Shown here piece after piece: positions 24,036-32,298 of a stretch of DNA of 64,000 bases (the stretch's first letter is position 1; each line of letters starts with the position of its first letter). Origin of the DNA: Pelagimonas sp017744045 (lineage in GTDB: Bacteria; Pseudomonadota; Alphaproteobacteria; Rhodobacterales; Rhodobacteraceae); the NCBI RefSeq assembly GCF_017744045.1, contig NZ_JAGHRD010000018.1. The stretch is one strand, 5' to 3'. The position numbers were made by a program, and so were the translations under genes. Under the pieces are notes generated by a model, which saw only the letters and a program-made list of their open reading frames with translations, had not been told where the DNA came from and did not search any database.

Positions 24036-24674
24036 ATGAAATTCACGCACCTGATGCTTATCGCGGTGCTTGCGGCCGTTCCCGGCTGCAAGATCGTGTT
24101 TGAGAGCGATCAAGAAACCACCATTCCCGAAGGCCCCGAAGGCGACAACCAGCGCAATGCGGCGCGTTTGGAAGAGACTTTTGACAGTCAGCTTTTGCCA
24201 CGGATCACCGGCACGGCTGTGACTGTCGCAGTGCTGAAACAGCGTCTGGCAAGCGACGGTATGGATGCGCTGGGGGCCGAGATTGGCAATCAAGGCTCTG
24301 GCGTTGGCGCAGCCTGGAACTTTTCCCTGACCGATAGCGGCACTGTGGTTGCGGCCAAGCTCGATACCAGCGCGCGCACGGTTGATGTTGACACGGATGG
24401 TGACCAAAAACCCGATCTGCGCGTTCAGCTTGGCCCGGTGATCCGAGGCACCGCCCTGCGCGATGTGGCCCCGTTCTATGTGTTTGATGATTTCCGCGAT
24501 CAGATCGAATTCGCCAAATTGGCCCGCGCGGTGAACAACCGCGTCAAGGCCAGCCTTACCATTCCGGACGGGGATTTGATTGGACAAACGGTGACATTCA
24601 CCGGTGTTGTCGCCCTGAAATCACCCAAGGATTCCTTGGTCTTGACCCCGATCTCGGTCGAGTTCACGCCATGA
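24036..24674 (+). CDS. DUF2291 family lipoprotein
   Basis: A 212-residue protein. The ATG at 24036 gives a lipoprotein-like leader (MKFTHLMLIAVLAAVPGC) with the acylated cysteine at residue 18. The mature part has the DUF2291 features: a serially conserved acidic stretch after the cysteine, SGVGAAWNFSLT..GSGTVV-like beta segments and GPVIRGTALRDVAPFYVFDDF. Members are found in Rbs-type importer operons of alphaproteobacteria, between the binding protein and ATPase genes, as here. Their biochemical role is unknown; an accessory periplasmic component of uptake is assumed. The stop overlaps the ATPase start by four bases. Confidence 0.8.
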   Translation: MKFTHLMLIAVLAAVPGCKIVFESDQETTIPEGPEGDNQRNAARLEETFDSQLLPRITGTAVTVAVLKQRLASDGMDALGAEIGNQGSGVGAAWNFSLTDSGTVVAAKLDTSARTVDVDTDGDQKPDLRVQLGPVIRGTALRDVAPFYVFDDFRDQIEFAKLARAVNNRVKASLTIPDGDLIGQTVTFTGVVALKSPKDSLVLTPISVEFTP

Positions 24675-26215
24675 GCGGTCCTGACATGACAGAGATGCAT
24701 CCGATTGGGTTGTCCATTCGCAATGCGGTCAAGGTCTATCCTGGAACGCGGGCGCTCAAAGGGGTGGATTTCGACATTCGCATGGGGGCTGTGAATGTGC
24801 TTGTCGGCGAAAACGGGGCGGGCAAATCAACGATGATGAAGATCATCGCCGGGGTCGAGGAAATCACCTCGGGCGAGATTTCCGTTGATGGCCAGCCGGT
24901 GCGGTTTCGCTCCAAGGAGGATGCGGTCAAGGCGGGGGTTGGCATCGTTTTCCAAGAGCTCAACCTTTTCCCGGAAATGACCATTGCCGAAAACGTGTTC
25001 ATGGGGCGCGAACCGCTGCGCTATGGGTTTGATATCAACGCGGATCACGTCAAGATGGAAACCCGGCGCCTGTTGCAACGGCTGGAACATGATGTTGATC
25101 CCGATATGCCGCTGGGCCATCTGCGCATTGGTCAGCAACAAATCGTCGAGATCGCCAAGGCGCTGGCACAGGATGCCAAGATCCTGATCCTGGACGAACC
25201 GACCTCGGCGCTGTCTGCGCAAGAGGTCGAGGTGCTGTTTCGCGTCATTGATGATCTCAAGGCGCAAGGCGTCGGGATCGTTTATATTTCCCATCGGCTC
25301 GAAGAGCTTATTCGCGTTGGCGATTACATCACTGTGCTGCGCGACGGCGAGATTACCGGTGCAAGGTCGATGGATGGCGTCGATATCGACTGGATCGTCA
25401 AGGCGATGATCGGCGATAAATCCAAGGATTTCTCGTCGTCTATCTCGCACGAACTGGGCGAGGATGTTTTTCGCGCCGAGAGTATTTCGCTGGCCAAACC
25501 CGGCGGTGGCTATGTGGTTGACGATGTGTCTTTGCATGTCCGCGCCGGAGAGGTTTTGGGCCTATACGGCTTGATGGGGGCCGGGCGCACGGAATTCCTT
25601 GAATGCATCATGGCGCAGCACCCGGAGTCCAAAGGGGTGTTCTTTGTCGACAACAAAGAGCTGACCACCAATAGCGTGGCGGGGCGGATCGAAAAGGGGA
25701 TCGCCCTGGTGCCCGAGGATCGCAAACGCGACGGGCTGGTGCAGATCATGTCGATCCGCGAAAACCTGACCCTGTCTTCGGTGGGCCGGTTGGCCAGGAA
25801 TTTTCACCTCGCCCCAATTGCAGAGGCCAAGAAGGCGCTCGAATTTATCACCCGGCTCACCATCAAGGTGGCCAGTCAGGAAAACCCGGTTTCGTCCTTG
25901 TCCGGCGGCAATCAGCAAAAGGTGGTGATCGGCAAGGCGCTGATGACCGAGCCCAAGCTGTTGCTGATGGATGAACCATCGCGCGGGATCGATATTGGGG
26001 CCAAGGCGGAAATCTACCGCACCATCCGCAAGCTGGCCGCCGAGGGGATCGGCATCCTGTTTGTGACCTCCGATATCGAGGAAGTCATGGCGCTTGCCGA
26101 TCGTATTCATGTCATGGCGGACGGCAAAATCACGGGCGAATTTGGCCATGAAGCGACGGCCACACAGATCATCGCGGCAGCGACGCCGATGAAACAAGAG
26201 GAGAAGGTGGCATGA
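24671..26215 (+). CDS. Ribose-type ABC transporter ATP-binding protein (two ATPase domains)
   Basis: A 514-residue RbsA-type protein with two fused nucleotide-binding domains. Domain 1 has Walker A GENGAGKST near residue 48, the degenerate signature RIGQQQIVEIAKAL and Walker B ILILDEPTSAL. Domain 2 has the degenerate Walker A GLMGAGRTEF typical of this family, the signature LSGGNQQKVVIGKAL and LLLMDEPSRGIDIGAK. It energises import through the permease that follows with a four-base overlap. The start overlaps the DUF2291 stop (ATGA). Confidence 0.95.
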   Translation: MSGPDMTEMHPIGLSIRNAVKVYPGTRALKGVDFDIRMGAVNVLVGENGAGKSTMMKIIAGVEEITSGEISVDGQPVRFRSKEDAVKAGVGIVFQELNLFPEMTIAENVFMGREPLRYGFDINADHVKMETRRLLQRLEHDVDPDMPLGHLRIGQQQIVEIAKALAQDAKILILDEPTSALSAQEVEVLFRVIDDLKAQGVGIVYISHRLEELIRVGDYITVLRDGEITGARSMDGVDIDWIVKAMIGDKSKDFSSSISHELGEDVFRAESISLAKPGGGYVVDDVSLHVRAGEVLGLYGLMGAGRTEFLECIMAQHPESKGVFFVDNKELTTNSVAGRIEKGIALVPEDRKRDGLVQIMSIRENLTLSSVGRLARNFHLAPIAEAKKALEFITRLTIKVASQENPVSSLSGGNQQKVVIGKALMTEPKLLLMDEPSRGIDIGAKAEIYRTIRKLAAEGIGILFVTSDIEEVMALADRIHVMADGKITGEFGHEATATQIIAAATPMKQEEKVA

Positions 26216-27288
26216 ATAGCGCCGCAACCCAGGCCGGTTCCGGTCAAACCGCAGGGCCAAAAAAGATCAACTGGCTCTTGCTGGCGCTGGAAATGCGCAC
26301 CTATTTGGCGTTGCTTCTGGTCTTTGCCTATTTCGCAATTATGGCCCCGAATTTTTTGTCGGTGGATAATGCGGTTCTGATCTCCAAACATGTGGCGCTA
26401 AACGCTTTTCTCGCCATCGGGATGACCTTTGTGATTATCACAGGTGGCATTGATCTGTCTGTCGGCTCGGTTGTCGGTCTGTGTGGCATGGTGGCCGGGT
26501 ATCTGGTGTTGAACGGTATTGATCCGGGCTATGGCTGGTCGATCCAATTCAATACGGTCGAGATCGTCTTTCTGGTCTGTATGGTTGGCATCTTTGTTGG
26601 CTGGATCAACGGAACGCTGGTGACCCGGCTTAATGTTGCACCGTTCATTGCGACGCTTGGCACCTTATATGTCGCCCGAGGCGCGGCGCTGCTTTTGTCC
26701 GAGGGCCGCACATTTCCAAACTTGAACGGGAACGCCGACTATGGCTCGGCCGGGTTTCCCTGGATCGGGGCAGGGACCATCTTTGGCCTGCCGGTCATGA
26801 TCTGGCTCTTGGTGCTTGTGACCGGGATCGGCATTTACATCTCGCGGCGCACCCCTTTGGGCCGTCATATCTATGCCACGGGCGGGAACGAGCGCGGCGC
26901 GGCCTTGTCGGGGGTTCGTGTCAATCGGGTCAAGATGTTCGTTTATATGTTCTCGGGTCTGATGGCGGCGCTTGTCGGTATCATCATTGCCTCGCAGCTC
27001 AAGGCGTCGCACCCGGCAACCGGCGAGTTTTTCGAGCTGAACGCCATCGCCGCGGCGGTGCTGGGCGGGACCTCCATGGCTGGCGGGCGTGGCCGCATCT
27101 GGGGAACCATTGTTGGTGCTTTCGTGATTGGTATTCTGGCGGATGGCCTGATCATGATGGGCGTTTCTTCGTTCTGGCAAATGGTGATCAAGGGCCTCGT
27201 GATCATTGCCGCCGTTGTCATCGACCAGTTCCAAAGCAAGTTGCAGACGCGGATTGCCCTTTCACAAGAAGCGGATACTGTGCGATAG
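26212..27288 (+). CDS. Ribose-type ABC transporter permease
   Basis: A 358-residue RbsC-type inner-membrane protein with about ten hydrophobic segments. The family signatures ITGGIDLSVGSVVGL (about residues 78-92) and LGGTSMAGGRGRIWGTIVGAFVIGIL (about 283-308) are clear. It forms the membrane channel with the RbsA-type ATPase. The ATG overlaps the ATPase stop. The DeoR regulator gene follows 33 bases downstream, so the importer and its regulator are co-transcribed. Confidence 0.95.
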   Translation: MNSAATQAGSGQTAGPKKINWLLLALEMRTYLALLLVFAYFAIMAPNFLSVDNAVLISKHVALNAFLAIGMTFVIITGGIDLSVGSVVGLCGMVAGYLVLNGIDPGYGWSIQFNTVEIVFLVCMVGIFVGWINGTLVTRLNVAPFIATLGTLYVARGAALLLSEGRTFPNLNGNADYGSAGFPWIGAGTIFGLPVMIWLLVLVTGIGIYISRRTPLGRHIYATGGNERGAALSGVRVNRVKMFVYMFSGLMAALVGIIIASQLKASHPATGEFFELNAIAAAVLGGTSMAGGRGRIWGTIVGAFVIGILADGLIMMGVSSFWQMVIKGLVIIAAVVIDQFQSKLQTRIALSQEADTVR

Positions 27289-27321
27289 GCAAAAGACGTT
27301 TATCTTCGAAAGGAGAAGATT

Positions 27322-28134
27322 TTGGCACGCCAAACGAAAAAGCGACAGGATAACGGATCCGCTCCCGGTATGCTGTCAACCGTGCGGCGGCAGCGGATTA
27401 CCGAGTGGATCGAAGAAGAAGGATCTGCGCGGGTTCGCGATTTGGCCAAAGCCTTTCAGGTTACCGAAGCCACAATCCGACAGGATCTGGAGCGGCTCGA
27501 AGAAACCGGGCGCATCACCCGCGAACATGGGGGTGCCTTTCTTAATTCTGTCCCGAAACAGGTCGCATCCCATGCGCTTCACCATCAGGTTGAGATGGAG
27601 AAAAAGCAAAAGATCGGCAGGCTGGCGGCCTCGCTTGTTCAGGATGGCGAGACTTTGATCCTGGATGCCGGGACCACGACGACCGAGGTTGCCAATGGCC
27701 TGGCCGAGCATAGCAACCTGACCGTCATCACAAATGCGCTGAATATTGCGATGACGCTTGGCTCGGTCTCCAGCTTTTCGGTGCATATGCCGGGTGGAGA
27801 GTTCAAACCGCCAACGCTGTCATTGACCGGCGATAAATCGGTTGATTACTTCGGCGATATTCTGGCCGGAAAGCTGTTTCTGGCAACAGCGGGTGTCGAG
27901 GTGAACCGGGGGTTGACCTATCCCAGCTTTGCCGATCTCCGGCTCAAGCAGGCGATGATCCGCGCGGCCCAGCACGTCTATCTTGTGGCGGATTCGACCA
28001 AGATCAATCGGCCGTCTTTCACCTTGCTGGGGGATCTGAGCCTGGTTCAGACCTTTATCACGGATGATGGAATTTCGGATAAGGATGCCAAGGAATTTGA
28101 AAACCGTGGCATTGAGCTGCTGATCGCAAAATGA
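27322..28134 (+). CDS. DeoR-family transcriptional regulator
   Basis: A 270-residue regulator with an N-terminal DeoR helix-turn-helix: RRQRITEWIEEEGSARVRDLAKAFQVTEATIRQDLERLEETGRITREHGGAF at about residues 16-68. A sugar-phosphate-binding DeoRC domain follows (LDAGTTTTEVANGL, TNALNIAM, FLATAGVEVNRGLTYPS). The start codon is TTG at 27322, with AGGAG eight bases upstream. DeoR proteins typically bind a phosphorylated intermediate as inducer, so apulose phosphate or a similar product of the FGGY kinase would fit. Its probable operators are the T-rich direct repeats at 21800-21840 and 22955-22990. Confidence 0.92.
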   Translation: MARQTKKRQDNGSAPGMLSTVRRQRITEWIEEEGSARVRDLAKAFQVTEATIRQDLERLEETGRITREHGGAFLNSVPKQVASHALHHQVEMEKKQKIGRLAASLVQDGETLILDAGTTTTEVANGLAEHSNLTVITNALNIAMTLGSVSSFSVHMPGGEFKPPTLSLTGDKSVDYFGDILAGKLFLATAGVEVNRGLTYPSFADLRLKQAMIRAAQHVYLVADSTKINRPSFTLLGDLSLVQTFITDDGISDKDAKEFENRGIELLIAK

Positions 28135-28201
28135 TCATGGCTGCGGAAACTTAACATAATTCACATTATTGGATCGGCTGAAACGCGGCGAGGCAAAAGA
28201 A

Positions 28202-28232
28202 AACCCCGCTCTGACACTGGCAGAACGGGGTT
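28202..28232. terminator. Bidirectional terminator between deoR and kduI
   Basis: AACCCCGCTCTG and CAGAACGGGGTT form a 12-base stem with one mismatch around a 7-base loop, flanked by AAAA on the left and TTGGATTT on the right. It serves the convergent deoR and kduI transcripts. Confidence 0.85.
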
Positions 28233-28255
28233 GGATTTCCGCATAGGCTGGAACG

Positions 28256-29080
28256 TTATCGTAGCTCGTTGGGTTGGACGAAGTCCATATCGGTATAGTC
28301 GACATTGTCTCCGGCCATCGCCCAAATAAAGGTGTAGCCACCAATGCCTGCGCCGGAATGAATCGACCAGCTTGGCGAGATTGCGGCCTGTTCATTGGCG
28401 ACCACCAAATGCCGGGTTTCCTGTGGCTCCCCCATAAAGTGCATCACCCGAGATTCGTCATCCATATCCCAATAGAGATACGCCTCCATCCGGCGATCAT
28501 GCACATGGGCTGGCATGGTGTTCCAGACCGACCCCTCCAAGAGCTGGGTATATCCCAGAACCAATTGGCAGCTTTCCATCACCTGCGGGTGAATGAACTG
28601 GTTGATGACGCGCTTGTTTGAGGTCTCAGCAGCGCCGAGCTCAACCTTGGCCGCATCGGTGATCTTGATCAGCTTATTGGGATAGCGGTGATGGGCGGGC
28701 GCAGAGGTCAGGTAAAACCGCCCCTCGCCCGAAAAGGTCACAGGCCCGGTGCCCTGACCCAGATAAAGCACATCACCCCGCTCCATGGTCCAGCTGTCAG
28801 AGCCGGTGCTGACCTGACCTGCCCCGCCAATATTCACGATGCCCATTTCCCGCCGCTCAAGGAAAGTGGCGGTGCGGGTTTCGGCAACGTGATCCAGAAC
28901 CAGCGAGCCACCCGCCGGCACGGCACCGCCCAGAACAAACCGGTCATAATGGGTGTAGATCAGATTGATTTCACCGGCGCGAAACATGTCCTCGGCCAGG
29001 AAGTGTTTGCGCAAGTCATCTGTCGCCATGGTTTTGGCGTGGTCTTGGTGGATGGCGTGACGGGTCTGGACGGTCAGCAT
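28256..29080 (-). CDS. kduI: 5-dehydro-4-deoxy-D-glucuronate isomerase (KduI)
   Basis: A 274-residue double-cupin isomerase of the usual length. The zinc site is visible as HVHDRRMEAYLYWDM (HxH plus Glu, about residues 191-205) and a later histidine in SWSIHSGAGIGGY near 240. KduI converts 5-keto-4-deoxyuronate into 3-deoxy-D-glycero-2,5-hexodiulosonate in breakdown of pectin- or alginate-type unsaturated uronates. It has also been linked to galacturonate and glucuronate isomerisation. It is followed by kdgF and the TRAP transporter genes in order, all on the minus strand. The reductase KduD and KDG kinase are not in the window. Confidence 0.93.
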   Translation of the reverse strand: MLTVQTRHAIHQDHAKTMATDDLRKHFLAEDMFRAGEINLIYTHYDRFVLGGAVPAGGSLVLDHVAETRTATFLERREMGIVNIGGAGQVSTGSDSWTMERGDVLYLGQGTGPVTFSGEGRFYLTSAPAHHRYPNKLIKITDAAKVELGAAETSNKRVINQFIHPQVMESCQLVLGYTQLLEGSVWNTMPAHVHDRRMEAYLYWDMDDESRVMHFMGEPQETRHLVVANEQAAISPSWSIHSGAGIGGYTFIWAMAGDNVDYTDMDFVQPNELR

Positions 29081-29089
29081 CTGATTTCC

Positions 29090-29404
29090 TTACAAAAAGT
29101 CGTCACGGCGCGGGGTGAAGGTGTCGACCAGGCGGCCGGGCTCCAGGCAAACACAGCCATGCTGTGCTCCGGAGGGAATGATAAAGCTGTCGCCCGGCCC
29201 AACATCGAAGGCATCGCCATCGATGGTGAAAGTAAAACGCCCGGCTTCCACAAAGGTGGATTGGGTGTGGGGGTGGCTATGCAGCGCGCCCTCTGCACCC
29301 GTTTCAAAGGTGAAGGAGACAACCATCAGCTGGTCATTCTCGGCCAGCACCTGTCGCGTGACGCCGTCAGATTTGTGTTCGGGGAAACTTGTTATGTGGT
29401 TCAT
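29090..29404 (-). CDS. kdgF: KdgF-type cupin (unsaturated uronate ring-opening)
   Basis: A 104-residue single-domain cupin. The ATG at 29404 gives the standard length, whereas the open frame continues inside the permease gene. Metal-binding motif 1 is HSHPHTQSTFVEAGRFTF (about residues 42-59) and motif 2 is PSGAQHGCVC (about 81-90). KdgF converts 4,5-unsaturated galacturonate released by pectate lyases to its linear ketonic form, the substrate of KduI. Its place directly upstream of kduI in the transcript, nine bases away, supports this. Confidence 0.88.
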   Translation of the reverse strand: MNHITSFPEHKSDGVTRQVLAENDQLMVVSFTFETGAEGALHSHPHTQSTFVEAGRFTFTIDGDAFDVGPGDSFIIPSGAQHGCVCLEPGRLVDTFTPRRDDFL

Positions 29405-29412
29405 GTTTGACC

Positions 29413-30693
29413 TCAGCGGAACAGGGATGGCAGCCACAAGGACAGGGCTGGGATATAGGTGACCAGCATCAGTGTCGCGATTGCTGCGGCATAGAATGGC
29501 AAGATCGCCTTGACCGCTTTGCCGACCGATATTTCGCCGACGGCGCAACCAACAAACAAGACGGCCCCAACCGGCGGCGTACACAGGCCGATGCCCAGAT
29601 TGAGGATCAGGATGATCCCGAAATGCACCGGATCGACACCATAGGCCTGCGCCACAGGAAGAAAGATCGGCGTGGTGATCACGATCAGCGGTGACATATC
29701 CATAAAGACGCCAAGGAACAGCAGCACCACATTCAGCAGCAGCAGGATCACGAGGGGATTGTTGGACACGCCCTTCATGGCTTCGACCAGGTCCGCTGGC
29801 ACGCGCAGATAGGCAAGCAGCCAACCAAAGGCCGCCGCGCATCCGATGACCAGCAGCACCATGGAGGAGGTGCGCACCGCGCCCATTGTTGCCGAAACAA
29901 AAGCATCCCAGCTGAGGGTGCGATAGGCAAGGATGGTCACGAGGATTGCATAGACAACTGCGATGCAGGAGCTTTCAGAAGCGGTGAATACGCCCGAGCG
30001 CACGCCGCCAAAGATGATCGCCACCAGAATGAGACCGGGAAGCGCGTTGATCAGCAAGCCAAGCAAGGCCCCCATGCCCGGAAAGCGCTCGGTCGGATAG
30101 CCGCGTTTCTTGGCGACAATCCAGGCGGTGATCATCAAAGACAGGGCGAGGATAAGGCCCGGAATGATGCCCGCCGTGAACAGATCGGCAATCGACAAGC
30201 GCCCGCCCGCCGAGATCGAATAGATGATCAGGTTATGCGAGGGCGGCAGCATCAGGGCGATGATCGAGGACACGACAGTCACGCTGACGGCATAGTCGCG
30301 CCCATAGCCACGTTCGGCCATTTGCGGGATCATCAGGCCGCCAATCGCGGACGCATCCGCAGCCGCCGAGCCCGAGATGCCCCCGAACAGGACCGAGGCG
30401 GTGATATTCACCTGACCCAGACCGCCACGCAGGTGGCCCACAATGCCCCCCGCCAAGGCCACGAGGCGCCGGGCGATATCGCCGCGCACCATCAGCTCGC
30501 CCGCATAGATAAAGAACGGGATCGCCATCAGGGCAAAGACAGAAATGCCTGAGTTCAGCCGTTGAAACACGACCACTGGCGGCAGGCCGATATAGGCAAT
30601 GGTCGCAAAGGACGACACGCCCAGACAAAAGGCCACTGGGGTTCCGATCAACAGAAGAACGGTGAAGCATCCAAAGAGAATAAAGAGTTCCAT
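29413..30693 (-). CDS. TRAP transporter large permease (DctM)
   Basis: A 426-residue inner-membrane protein with about twelve hydrophobic segments. Motifs typical of DctM are PFFIYAGELMVRGDIARRLVALA, GGISGSAAADASAIGGLMIPQM and LLLNVVLLFLGVFMDMSPLIVITTPIFLPVA. The ATG at 30693 was chosen because the longer frame overlaps the dctQ gene. It catalyses sodium-driven uptake with DctQ and the binding protein. The operon with kduI, kdgF and uxaC points to uronates or unsaturated uronates as substrate. Confidence 0.93.
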   Translation of the reverse strand: MELFILFGCFTVLLLIGTPVAFCLGVSSFATIAYIGLPPVVVFQRLNSGISVFALMAIPFFIYAGELMVRGDIARRLVALAGGIVGHLRGGLGQVNITASVLFGGISGSAAADASAIGGLMIPQMAERGYGRDYAVSVTVVSSIIALMLPPSHNLIIYSISAGGRLSIADLFTAGIIPGLILALSLMITAWIVAKKRGYPTERFPGMGALLGLLINALPGLILVAIIFGGVRSGVFTASESSCIAVVYAILVTILAYRTLSWDAFVSATMGAVRTSSMVLLVIGCAAAFGWLLAYLRVPADLVEAMKGVSNNPLVILLLLNVVLLFLGVFMDMSPLIVITTPIFLPVAQAYGVDPVHFGIILILNLGIGLCTPPVGAVLFVGCAVGEISVGKAVKAILPFYAAAIATLMLVTYIPALSLWLPSLFR

Positions 30694-30694
30694 G

Positions 30695-31219
30695 TCAGCC
30701 TTCTCCGGCAGTTTTGTCCGCAAAGCGGAAGGTTGGAAGGCCAACTGCACGGCGCAACAGGCGTTCGACTGAATAGATGACAACCAGGGCTCCGCCGGTA
30801 ATCAGCGCCAAAAACGCGATCCCGCCCGAAACGCCCAGATTGGGAATGGTGCTTTGCCAGGTTTTATCCGCCAGCTGGATGCCATAGCCAAACATGCCGC
30901 AGCCAAAGGCGATGACGACAAAGTCTGAAATGGTGAACAGGATTTTCTTGGCGCGGTCGTTCAAGAGGTACAAAAGCACATCAAAGCTGAGATGATTGCC
31001 TTCACGAATCCCGGCCGCAGCGCCGAGCAAAAGAAACCATCCCATGATCAGGATCGAGCTGGTTTCCGTCCAGGTTGGCGTGTCGTTCAGCACGAAGCGG
31101 CCAAAGACCTGCCAGGCGATAAACGCTGTCATGAGAACAAGGCCGAGCCCTGCAATCCAAAGCGAAAGCATGGCCACCCGGTCCAGCACTGCCGAGAGGC
31201 CTTCAACGAATTTTCGCAT
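30695..31219 (-). CDS. TRAP transporter small permease (DctQ)
   Basis: A 174-residue protein with four hydrophobic segments, the first SLWIAGLGLVLMTAFIAWQVFGRF near residue 19. The conserved WTETSSILIMGWFLLLGAAAGIREGNHLSFDVL follows near residue 50. This is the small TRAP membrane subunit that pairs with DctM. It sits between the binding-protein gene and dctM, with one base separating it from dctM. A hairpin lies upstream between it and the binding-protein gene. Confidence 0.9.
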   Translation of the reverse strand: MRKFVEGLSAVLDRVAMLSLWIAGLGLVLMTAFIAWQVFGRFVLNDTPTWTETSSILIMGWFLLLGAAAGIREGNHLSFDVLLYLLNDRAKKILFTISDFVVIAFGCGMFGYGIQLADKTWQSTIPNLGVSGGIAFLALITGGALVVIYSVERLLRRAVGLPTFRFADKTAGEG

Positions 31220-31243
31220 TGTTCGTCCAATCTATCAGTCGCT

Positions 31244-31270
31244 GGCTTCCCCGACCAAGCCGGGGAAGCC
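31244..31270 (-). terminator. Attenuator hairpin after the TRAP binding-protein gene
   Basis: GGCTTCCCCG (31244-31253) and CGGGGAAGCC (31261-31270) form a perfect 10-base stem with a 7-base loop, 21 bases beyond the binding-protein stop and before dctQ. It probably sets the binding protein above the membrane subunits. Confidence 0.8.
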
Positions 31271-31291
31271 GATGTTGAGAGTATGAGAAGC

Positions 31292-32272
31292 TTACTCGAC
31301 CGCGCGGATCTGCGAGACCAGATCCTTGAGCTTGTCAGAGGTTACGTGCTTTTCATAAACGCTGTCCATCGCGGCGATGAAGGGACCTTTGTCGATGTCT
31401 TCGACGATCTGAACGCCAGCAGCGCGCACTTTTTCCTCAGAGGCTTGCTCACGTGCGACCCAAGCTTCGCGCATGATGGGCATGCTGTCTTTGGCGGCTT
31501 GCTGGATCAGGGCCTGATCTTCGGCGCTGAGGCTGTCGAATTTCGACTTGGCCATGACCAGCACTTCTGGAACGATCAAGTGTTGGTCAAGGGTGTAGTA
31601 ACCCGCCACTTCAAAGTGACCGGAGCTTTCAAAGGACGGCCAGTTGTTTTCCGCGCCGTCAATAACGCCGGTCTGGATCGAGGAATACACCTCGCCATAG
31701 GGCAGCGGTGTCGCGTTGCCACCCAGGGCGCTGACCATGTCGACAAATACGTCCGACTGCATCACGCGGAACTTCATGCCAGCAATGTCGTCGATGGAGT
31801 TGATCGGTTTCTGGCTGTTGTAGAAAGACCGCGAGCCGCCGTCATAATAGGCCAGGCCGACCAGATCGTGATCTTGGAATTCACCCAGGATCGCATCGCC
31901 GATTTCGCCATCAACAACCGCATGCATGTGCTCAACCGAGCGGAAGATATAGGGCAGCGAAAAGACTTTGGTTTCTTCGATGATGTTGTTGAATGGCCCA
32001 AGCGAGACGCGGTTCAGGTCGATCACACCCAGCTGGGTCTGCTCGATTGTGTCTTTCTCCTGACCCAGCTGCGCCGAGTGGAAGATTTCAACGCAGATCC
32101 GACCGCCGGAACGCTCTTTCAGCATGTCGCCCATGGCCTCCACGGCGACAACTGTCGGATATCCTTCGGGATGTGTGTCGGATGATTTCAGCGTGATTTC
32201 ACAGGCACCAGCAACAGTTGCGATGCTCATGCCGACCGTGATGGCCGCCGCGCTTGTCATTAGTTTTTTCAT
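31292..32272 (-). CDS. TRAP transporter substrate-binding protein (DctP)
   Basis: A 326-residue periplasmic protein. The ATG at 32272 follows GGAGGAG and starts a signal peptide (MKKLMTSAAAITVGMSIATVAGA). Mature motifs match DctP: LGQEKDTIEQTQLGVIDLNRVSLGPF, and MKFRVMQSDVFVDMVSALGGNATPLPYGEVYSSIQTGVIDGAENNW with the arginine that salt-bridges carboxylate ligands. Related proteins bind glucuronate or galacturonate, which agrees with the neighbouring uxaC, kduI and kdgF. Confidence 0.92.
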   Translation of the reverse strand: MKKLMTSAAAITVGMSIATVAGACEITLKSSDTHPEGYPTVVAVEAMGDMLKERSGGRICVEIFHSAQLGQEKDTIEQTQLGVIDLNRVSLGPFNNIIEETKVFSLPYIFRSVEHMHAVVDGEIGDAILGEFQDHDLVGLAYYDGGSRSFYNSQKPINSIDDIAGMKFRVMQSDVFVDMVSALGGNATPLPYGEVYSSIQTGVIDGAENNWPSFESSGHFEVAGYYTLDQHLIVPEVLVMAKSKFDSLSAEDQALIQQAAKDSMPIMREAWVAREQASEEKVRAAGVQIVEDIDKGPFIAAMDSVYEKHVTSDKLKDLVSQIRAVE

Positions 32273-32298
32273 GGTTTTCTCCTCCCTGAGAATGGCTG

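Noticed and set aside
29405..29842. Extension of the KdgF frame into the DctM gene
   Set aside because: Lies antisense or out of frame within a clear permease gene; the ATG at 29404 starts a normal single-cupin protein.
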